Positions 57,001-64,000 of a stretch of DNA of 64,000 nucleotides are shown here, one piece after another. Position numbers and translations under genes: made by a program. The notes beneath the pieces are model-generated. The model was not told the origin of the DNA and did no database searches. It saw only the letters and a program-made list of their open reading frames with translations. The first letter of the stretch is position 1, and each line of letters opens with the position of its first letter. Origin of the DNA: Apricaphanius iberus (lineage: Eukaryota; Chordata; Actinopteri; Cyprinodontiformes; Aphaniidae); assembly GCA_028564705.1 (NCBI GenBank), contig JAPXFQ010002100.1, forward strand, positions 53,363-117,362, written 5' to 3'.

Positions 57001-58856
57001 TTTTATTTACCTGGAATCCACGTGGTCAAAGGTGTGAATATGAATCTGTTTAAATGATAAACGGCCTTCAGATTGTTCTGTCACCGTCTCATATTCTTTT
57101 GACATAAAGGTGATAAAAGCGTTATTATGGGTGTTCGGGGCCAAAATAAGAAATCCAGATTTCTCCAAACATTTGCAAAATAGTTTGAACCTCAGGACGG
57201 GAGGAGAGCAGCAGAGACAGGAAGCTGTCTTAATGTAAGAGAGACTATGTTTACTAGACAGACAGCTATAAATCCTGTTGGCGCCATCTCCATGAAGCAT
57301 TTGCTAAAAGGAGTTAGGAGCTGATGAATTATGAAAAGATTAAACATATCATGCACGGCAGATAAAAGCTGGGGATGCATCAGTAAATGATTTCTGTTTG
57401 TTAAATGGATGTTGCTCAGGATTAGGAGACCCAGGACCTGCTTGTCTTTGGTTAAGATCTCTCTCATGGTGACCCAGGCAGTCAAACACTTTGCTCCGTC
57501 TTTATGATGCGGACTGATAACGCCTTGAGATGGGAAGAGCAGATCGTTTCCAGCACATTTCCCCACGGAGGCTCCCTGTGTTTGTTAATCTGCCCATTTC
57601 AGCCGAGCAAATATTTAGCTCAGGTAATCACTTTACCAAAAGACGGTCTTATCCTACGTGATCCGAGGCGAATGGAAGGTGTCAAGGCCGTCCTGGTTGA
57701 CTCATCCAGGTGGACCCCACAGCTAAAAGTCAAAGGTCACACAGGATTTCATCATTTCACTTTTTAGTAGAGGGCAAACTCACAGACCAAGTATGGAAGT
57801 ATGGAGTTGGCGATCCCAAGAAGAGTGACGTCAGCACTCACTCTTCTCCTTCTTCTGGGTTGCCGTTATCAGAGGTGGGTAGTAACGGGAGAATACTTAA
57901 TAAATGTATTTACTTACAGAATACTGAATGCCTGCTTTAAAACGTATTTTGTAACGTATTCCGTTACTTTGCTGAATCCTGCTACTGTATTCTAAATACT
58001 TGGAATACTTCTCCTTTAAAACAGCATTTAAGTCTATAAAATGTCACAAAATGTGCTGGTAGCTACTCCTGCAGGAAAACAGAGGACATATTATAATAAT
58101 AAACATTAGGTACTGACTGGGAAAAAATAAAAAAATAAAGGTATTTAATTAATTTTGGCACAACGCTGCTACCTCTCAATGACCAAAAACTAACCAACCA
58201 ACCAAACAAACTGGTTTTTAGCAGTAACATCTCTGGCTTATATTTAGTCATTTGAAATGAAGTTTAATTCTTTGTTATAAATATGCAAAATATTATTAAC
58301 TGACATTCATTGCACTCAAAATGGAAAGCTTTTATCGTTGTAGCCATAATTTTCGGGAAACCCATCATAACAACATATACTCAAGCTAACGTCATGTCAG
58401 GTACAACCAACACCAAAACTGTACCTGTTAGAAATGACCTAAAGATGGCGATACAGGCCCTGTCAAATAATGGACCAAGAAAACAGTGGTAGAGGATTTG
58501 GTTTGTTTCTGTACATCGTTACAACGTCTTTTAATTTTTATTGACTTTCACATATCTTGAAATGCTGTCATTTTTTGACTGTCTTTGAACTTCTGCACAA
58601 TACATATTCTGAAAAAACAATCTTGTTTCTTTCTGGGTGTTCTGGACGTTTTCATTTCACGCCTTTATGTTTAGCACCAAAAAAGAAGATAAATTCATTT
58701 TTGATTGATTATTTCTTCGCTATAATCATGCTTCTTGAAGTTATGAGTCTGTTTTTCCCCTTTTAAAGCAGAAGAGATAAAAAAACTAAAGATTTGTGCT
58801 ACAGCAAGTTTAAACATCCAGTCTTTCTATTTTGTGTGTTTTGTTAACTCATTTGT
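57001..58856 (-). other. lrfn5 intron, no gene seen
   Basis: About 57865-58015 is rich in GTAACG/AATACT words and begins GAGGTGGGTAGTAACG, a familiar end of fish DNA transposons, without clear borders. The 124-codon minus frame at 57192-57566 has no recognised domain. Confidence 0.45.
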
Positions 58857-58980
<124 letters not shown>

Positions 58981-59251
58981 CTTTATTCATCTCCAAGACA
59001 AATTCACAGTTCTAGCAGCTTACGGGAACACAGGGGCATGCAGGGAAAATACAATATAAAAATTTAAAACAAGAACTAAGGTAAAATTACAAAAAATAAC
59101 AAATAATCACATCTTCCAGCAGCTGCATTGACGTTGCATGTAATCTAATGTAATCTGATCACATCCCTCAGATGGTGGTGACCTTCTACCTCTGCTGGAC
59201 CGTATCGTGGTTTCGGTTTCCGCTGTCACGGCGTGATGCCGTCGTTCCTAC

Positions 59252-59719
59252 CTGTAAACCAGCGAGTCGTCCTGGCTTCCGTTGTACTGGATCTGGAACA
59301 TCCTGATGCCGGGGATGTTCTTCTGGAAGTTGAACTTGATCAGAGCGGTGGACGACCTGGCCTCGGCCGTCACCACCCTCTTGTCCATCCCGCCCTTCAC
59401 GTCGCCCGTCACGTTGCTGCCGTTGGCGCCGCCTCGGGTCGACGTGGAGATGTCCGACGAGCCCGGGTCCGGTTCCTGGATGTTGTTGGTGTTGTTGGAG
59501 ATGTGAGGCAGTTTAATTATGACCAGGTCCACGGTTTGGTGGGCTTCACCGGCGGGGTTGGAGGAGATGCAGGTGAAGGTGCCCGTGTCTTTCACAGTGC
59601 TGATGAGGATGTCCAGAGTCCCGTTGTTATAAACCAAGGTTCTTGAGGAGTTAGACACCAGCTTGCCTTCAGGAGAGATCCAGTGAATGGCTGGTTCTGG
59701 ATCGCCTCTTGCCTTACAC
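59252..59719 (-). CDS. lrfn5: lrfn5 exon: Ig domain, linker, start of fibronectin III
   Basis: The 468-bp exon enters at CATCATTAAAG with one base that completes Arg, and leaves at TTTACAG|GTAGGA in phase 2. It encodes [20 protein letters not shown] (first Ig cysteine and the core Trp), then [19 protein letters not shown] (second Ig cysteine) and SNPAGEA. A linker with [13 protein letters not shown] carries several N-x-S/T sites. The start of fibronectin III follows ([33 protein letters not shown]). The linker wording is that of LRFN5 rather than LRFN1-4. In SALM5 the LRR and Ig region binds presynaptic LAR-type receptor phosphatases. The 137-codon antisense frame here is a shadow. Confidence 0.96.
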
Positions 59720-59954
59720 CTTTAATGATGCAGAACCAGAGAAAAAAAGCTAATTAGAAAAGAAGAAGGAGGTCAAGTTAAACTCAAGTTATTCTTTAAT
59801 TCTCTGTAAGATTTTGATTTCAAGCGACTTACTACAATAATGATAATGCTTATTGATGAAATTAGTCTTGAAAAAATTATTGTATTTTAGTTTTGTACAC
59901 TTTAATACTAAAGGCAAAATATCGGATTGGGACTTGAAATCAGATTGGATTGGA

Positions 59955-60480
59955 GATGAAAAAAATACATGATTTATGTTTGATTTCCAATAAAAACGAA
60001 TATTTTCACATAACTGATTTGGGTTGATTTAGCAATAAAGGATTTTGTTGAGTGAATTAAATGTAAATATGTTGGGTCAGCCTAATACATTTATGTTGCA
60101 ATAAGGTACAAAAATAAACAGCAGGGATGGACTCAAGCTCAGAAAAGAGCCCCTGTTTTCTGAGCACCTGCACTAACTACTTTGCTAAACAATAGCTAAA
60201 AATTTTTTGTATATAATAATATACGTATATGACTTTATTTCCAGTGTTAACTAAAAATAATTATAATATTATAAATACCTGACAATTCCCTTTTTTTCAT
60301 GAAAAAAGTGAAGGAATTGTATTCCTGAAATCATTGTGATCGTGTTGAGTTAACACTGGAAATGAAGTTGTGCCTTACAGCAACCTGAATGTATTATTAT
60401 AAATAAACCAAAATCAGTTATGTGAAAATGGTTTTTTATTGTAGATCAAACATAAGTCATGTATTTTTTAATTTCCAAGT
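59955..60480. repeat. Large imperfect foldback
   Basis: AAATACATGATTTATGTTTG and TTTTCACATAACTGATTTGG at 59962-60030 pair with 60405-60478. Nearer the centre TTTCCAGTGTTAAC (60239-60252) pairs with GTTAACACTGGAAA, and the centre forms another small hairpin. The structure suggests a MITE; the ends are not precise. Confidence 0.65.
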
Positions 60481-60575
60481 TAAGTATTTCAGATGAAAGT
60501 AAAAAGCAAAACACTTGTTTGGTACAGTGTAATAAAATATAGGCTATACACAAGTCTACACAAAGCCTGGTTAAA

Positions 60576-60623
60576 GTCATAGGATTTTAACCAGGCTTCG
60601 AGGCCTGGTTAAAATCCTATGAC
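60576..60623. repeat. Perfect 21-bp hairpin
   Basis: Positions 60576-60596 are the exact reverse complement of 60603-60623, around the 6-base loop TTCGAG. A third partial copy (GCCTGGTTAAAGTCAT) lies directly upstream at 60565-60580. Confidence 0.93.
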
Positions 60624-62018
60624 GCGCGCTATACACGCAGCGATCGTATTGTTCCAAACGGACCGTTGTTTTCTGACGCACTTATGCGAAGCACACCACT
60701 AGGACGTGATACATTTTTAATTTAGCTGGCGCGACGGCGGAGAGTAATTTTTGTAATGTTGTGTTAAGAAGACAAAACTATGACCAAATGAGCTTTACTT
60801 TTTAAGTTTGTATTAATGGTTTTACATGTTATACATGTTTTATAGTAAGTTCGCGTAACTGTGTTGTTATTTCATTGTTGGCACTGGTTCTTTTAATTGG
60901 TAAATTGCAGTAAATTGGCTTAGTTTTGGAGCAAAATGTTGCAGTTGGAGTTCTCAGTTTTGCATAATTTTTTTGGTTGTTTAAATAAAATTAAAAAAAG
61001 ATGAGTTTAATCAATTAATCGATAGATGAAGTGCTAGATTAATCGTTTACAAAAAGTATTGATATCTGCAGTCCTACTTTAAACTGAAGTATCCTATGCT
61101 CCTTGACTCAGCATAGATATCTGACGCTATTTGAACGCAGCACAAGTGCTATTCAGTGTTCAGCGTGTAACTTTTTCTATTCTCCTTGCTGTGGGAGCGA
61201 GAGGAGTTTTTTCTCAGTTTTTTACGGTTTATTGTAGCGTGTAAATGCTCGAAGGTAAGTTTCTAGGCTTGTATTATATAGTTTAAAGTACAGTTAAGCG
61301 TATATGCTGAATATTAGAATTGTGTTTAATCTGCTATGCCTATTTAAATCTGGACGTCAAACGTAACTAGGAGGTCCTGTCGTAAAAATTGGTACGACTC
61401 CTCAGCTAATGTATCCAATCTCCAATCATTGTAAAATGTGAAAATATCGGCCTGATCTTGAGATCGGGACGTCCCTAGTTAAAAGCTAAGAGGGATCAGA
61501 AACAGCTAGGGGAACAAAACTTTGGCCCAAGGTACAAAAAACACAATAACAGTCTAAGGACAAATATTGGAAGTCATTCTGAAAAAAGTAAATCTTTGTA
61601 CCATTATTTGGATTGGGAACAATTTGTGGTGATTATCTTTTTTACAAGAAATACATCCATTAGCAAGGCTAGATATATCCGAACAGACTTTGTAGTTTTA
61701 CTTTCAACTTATCTTTCTAGAGGAAAAGAAAAGTTTTTTTTGAGGGTGACTGTTTGTTACATTGTAGTCAGTTGATGTGTCATTAATGTGAAGTCAAGAA
61801 TTACTGGTTGTCAGGGTAGAGCTGATAAAAAATACAGACTATATGTGTAGATGGTACCTTTGACGGTGACACCCCAGTTACAAGAAATTGTACCCTAAAA
61901 GTACAGTTCTGTACTTTAATTTCTAGGTGTGTGGCCACACCGCGACCAAATGTGATTTAACATTTTTTATTTTAATTACTTTAAATCTGTTAACTGTTGA
62001 AAGGGCCATAGCTCATAC

Positions 62019-62278
62019 CTGAGGGAAACTCTCTGTCCTTCAAGGACCCTCATTTCGTGGGAGAACCTGGTGATCAGGGGAGGCTCACAGAGGAACTCCT
62101 CCTCGGAGACGGACCAGAAGTATCGACCAGACAGGTGCTCGGGTGTGGCGCACGTCTCCAGGTCGTCCTCTCTTTTCAGCCTCCTCAGCCAGAGTAACTC
62201 ACAGTTGCAGTGGAGAGGATTTCCACCGAACGACAGCGCGAAGGACGAGGGAGTCATTTCCCCTGATGTAGCTAGGAC
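62019..62278 (-). CDS. lrfn5: lrfn5 exon: LRR carboxy-terminal cap and start of Ig domain
   Basis: The 260-bp exon enters at GATCCTCCAG, phase 0, and leaves at CCCTCAG|GTATGAGC in phase 2. It encodes [20 protein letters not shown], then the leucine-rich-repeat cap [14 protein letters not shown] with cysteines at exon residues 24, 26, 43 and 64, and the first Ig strand [20 protein letters not shown]. The split Arg codon joins exactly to the exon at 59719. The signal peptide, LRRNT and repeats must lie in exons right of the window. An apparent ATG upstream is intronic, so this is not the protein start. Confidence 0.95.
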
Positions 62279-62327
62279 CTGGAGGATCAACGTTAGACAC
62301 AACTTTCTGTTTATTCTGTATATCATG

Positions 62328-62331
<4 letters not shown>

Positions 62332-62357
<26 letters not shown>
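62332..62357. repeat. (TA)n run at the transposon border
   Basis: About 13 TA units directly before the left end of the Tc1-type element. TA is that family's target site. Confidence 0.93.
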
Positions 62358-62358
<1 letters not shown>

Positions 62359-63972
62359 CCGTTCAAAAGTTTGGGGTCACCCAAACAATTTTGTGTTTTC
62401 CATGAAAAGTCACACTTATTCACCACCATACGTTGTGAAATGAATAAAAAATAGAGTCAAGACATTGACAAGGTTAGAAATAATGATTTTTATTTGAAAT
62501 AAGATTGTTTTTACATCAAACTTTGCTTTCATCAAAGAATCCTCCATTTGCAGCAATTACAGCATTGCAGACCTTTGGCATTCTAGCTGTTAATTTGTTG
62601 AGGTAATCTGGAGAAATTGCACCCCACGCTTCTAGAAGCAGCTCCCACAATTTGGATTGGTTGGATGGGCACTTCTTGCGTACCATACGGTCAAGCTGCT
62701 CCCACAACAGCTCAACGGGGTTCAAATCTGGTGACTGCGCTGGCCACTCCATTACCGATAGAATACCAGCTGCCTGCTTCTTCTCTAAATAGTTCTTGCA
62801 CAATTTCGAGGTGTGTTTTGGGTCATTGTCCTGTTGTAGGATGAAATTGGCTCCAATCAAGCGCTGTCCACTGGGTATGGCATGGCGTTGCAAAATGGAG
62901 TGATAGCCTTCCTTATTCAGAATCCCTTTTACCCTGTACAAATCTCCCACCTTACCAGCACCAAAGCAACCCCAGACCATCACATTACCTCCACCATGCT
63001 TAACAGATGGCGTCAGGCATTCTTCCAGCATCTTTTCAGTTGTTCTGCGTCTCACAAACGTTCTTCTTTGTGATCCAAACACCTCAAACTTGGATTCATC
63101 CGTCCACAGCACTTTTTTCCAGTCTTCCTCTGTCCAATGTCTGTGTTCTTTTGCCCATCTTAATCTTTTTCTTTTATTGGCCAGTCTCAGATATGGCTTT
63201 TTCTTTGCCACTCTGCCCTGAAGCCCAGAATCCCGCAGCCGCCTCTTCACTGTAGATGTTGACACTGGTGTTTTGCGGGTACTATTTAATGAAGATGCCA
63301 GTTGGGGACCTGTGAGGCGTCTGTTTCTCAAACTAGAGACTCTAATGTACTTATCTTCTTGCTCAGTTGTGCAACGCGGCCTCCCACTTCTTTTTCTACT
63401 CTGGTTAGAGCCTGTTTGTGCTGTCCTCTGAAGGGAGTAGTACACACCGTTGTAGGAAATCTTCAATTTCTTAGCAATTTCTCGCATGGAATAGCCTTCA
63501 TTTCTAAGAACAAGAATAGACTGTCGAGTTTCAGATGAAAGTTCTCTTTTTCTGGCCATTTTGAGCGTTTAATTGACCCCACAAATGTGATGCTCCAGAA
63601 ACTCAATCTGCTCAAAGGAAGGTCAGTTTTGTAGCTTCTGTACCGAGCTAAACTGTTTTCAGATGTGTGAACATGATTGCACAAGGGTTTTCTAATCATC
63701 AATTAGCCTTCTGAGCCAATGAGCAAACACATTGTACCATTAGAACACTGGAGTGATAGTTGCTGGAAATGGGCCTCTATACACCTATGTAGATATTGCA
63801 CCAAAAACCAGACATTTGCAGCTAGAATAGTCATTTACCACATTAGCAATGTATAGCGTGTGTTTCTTTAAAGTTAAGACTAGTTTAAAGTTATCTTCAT
63901 TGAAAAGTACAGTGCTTTTCCTTCAAAAATAAGGACATTTCAATGTGACCCCAAACTTTTGAAGAGGTGTGT
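62358..63972 (-). mobile_element. Apparently complete Tc1-type transposon, DD38E (Intruder-like)
   Basis: The inverted ends share TTCAAAAGTTTGGGGTCAC: left 62362-62380, and right 63944-63962 read on the minus strand. The outermost bases differ somewhat (ACCG on the left, CACACCTC on the right), so one tip may be altered. It lies in TA-rich DNA, as expected for TA-target insertion, and carries one uninterrupted transposase gene. Total length is about 1.6 kb, usual for the family. It is intronic to lrfn5, on the same strand. Confidence 0.88.
62516..63559 (-). CDS. Tc1/mariner transposase, 347 residues, DD38E
   Basis: The frame is intact from ATG to stop. In order it has a paired-like DNA-binding domain with two helix-turn-helix parts (ETRQSILVLRNEGYSMREIA at 10-29; LTGPQLASSL at 82-91), a GRPR hook at 59-62, a basic nuclear-targeting stretch near 118-135, and the DDE catalytic domain. 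The catalytic acids are D154 (LWTDESKF), D244 (LQQDNDPKHT) and E283 (LNPVELLW), with 38 residues between the last two. Classical Tc1 has 34; DD38E is the spacing described for the Intruder family. The enzyme would cut and paste the surrounding element at TA sites. No stop, frameshift or missing catalytic residue is visible, so the copy may be young. Whether it is expressed is unknown. Confidence 0.95.
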   Translation of the reverse strand: MARKRELSSETRQSILVLRNEGYSMREIAKKLKISYNGVYYSLQRTAQTGSNQSRKRSGRPRCTTEQEDKYIRVSSLRNRRLTGPQLASSLNSTRKTPVSTSTVKRRLRDSGLQGRVAKKKPYLRLANKRKRLRWAKEHRHWTEEDWKKVLWTDESKFEVFGSQRRTFVRRRTTEKMLEECLTPSVKHGGGNVMVWGCFGAGKVGDLYRVKGILNKEGYHSILQRHAIPSGQRLIGANFILQQDNDPKHTSKLCKNYLEKKQAAGILSVMEWPAQSPDLNPVELLWEQLDRMVRKKCPSNQSKLWELLLEAWGAISPDYLNKLTARMPKVCNAVIAANGGFFDESKV

Positions 63973-64000
63973 ATATAAATATATTATAGATATATATACT

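Larger units (their letters stand above)
59720..62018 (-). other. lrfn5 intron, 2,299 bp, with two foldbacks
   Basis: Contains the inverted-repeat element at about 59955-60480 and the hairpin at 60576-60623. No frame is supported. Confidence 0.6.
62279..64000 (-). other. lrfn5 intron continuing beyond the window
   Basis: The intron preceding the LRR-cap exon. Within the window it is almost filled by a TA run (about 62332-62357) and an inserted Tc1-type transposon. Confidence 0.8.

Noticed and set aside
56731..57057. 108-codon plus-strand frame
   Set aside because: Half of it is a dispersed repeat also present, inverted, at 9144-9225; no recognisable domain.
59233..59646. 137-codon plus-strand frame
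   Set aside because: Antisense shadow of the lrfn5 Ig/fibronectin exon.
62199..62429. ATG-initiated frames running into the LRR-cap exon from upstream
   Set aside because: They start in the (TA)n intron; the acceptor at 62279-62280 defines the exon start.

Overview
This window comes from a ray-finned fish (teleost) nuclear genome. It has eukaryotic split exons with GT/AG borders, a vertebrate synaptic-adhesion gene, an A+T-rich background, and a dense set of fish-type repeats (Rex1-like LINE pieces, Tc1/mariner, hAT and small foldback elements, TA and GATA microsatellites). There are no bacterial-type operons, CRISPR arrays or rRNA/tRNA genes. I cannot name the species.

Only one cellular gene is clear: lrfn5 (SALM5), on the minus strand. 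Four coding exons are visible, reading right to left. They are 62019-62278 (end of the leucine-rich domain), 59252-59719 (Ig domain, linker, start of fibronectin III), 27435-27708 (rest of fibronectin III, membrane helix) and 22720-23628 (cytoplasmic tail and stop). All four join in frame, giving 636 residues. The signal peptide and most leucine-rich repeats must lie beyond position 64000. A 31.5-kb intron separates the two fibronectin-III halves. The tail ends in ESTV, a PDZ ligand that mammalian LRFN5 is reported to lack.

The long intron holds the most striking mobile element, at 31273-38199. It is a structurally complete LTR retroelement with two almost identical 567/568-bp LTRs, a 4-bp target duplication, a tRNA-Trp-type primer site and a polypurine tract. 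Its 5.8-kb interior has no recognisable gag, pol or env and resembles the LARD class described in plants. A solo LTR of the same family, also with a 4-bp duplication, sits at 6738-7277 in the opposite orientation.

Between 1 and about 21.7 kb lies intergenic DNA downstream of lrfn5. It holds LINE 3' ends, a hAT derivative that keeps a BED zinc finger (13160-14022), a reverse-transcriptase relic (17770-18450), and an unrecognised intact 164-codon frame (16857-17351, minus) predicting a membrane helix plus coiled coil. The introns carry hAT-type elements with 8-bp duplications (45831-46678, 50557-51296, probably 47510-48408), a TA-flanked element (54406-54712), foldback elements and a rearranged Tc1 relic containing a long hairpin. 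The right edge has an apparently intact 347-residue Tc1-type transposase with DD38E spacing (62516-63559), inside the lrfn5 intron and on the same strand. Calls rest on reading the sequence and on remembered family features; no database search was run.
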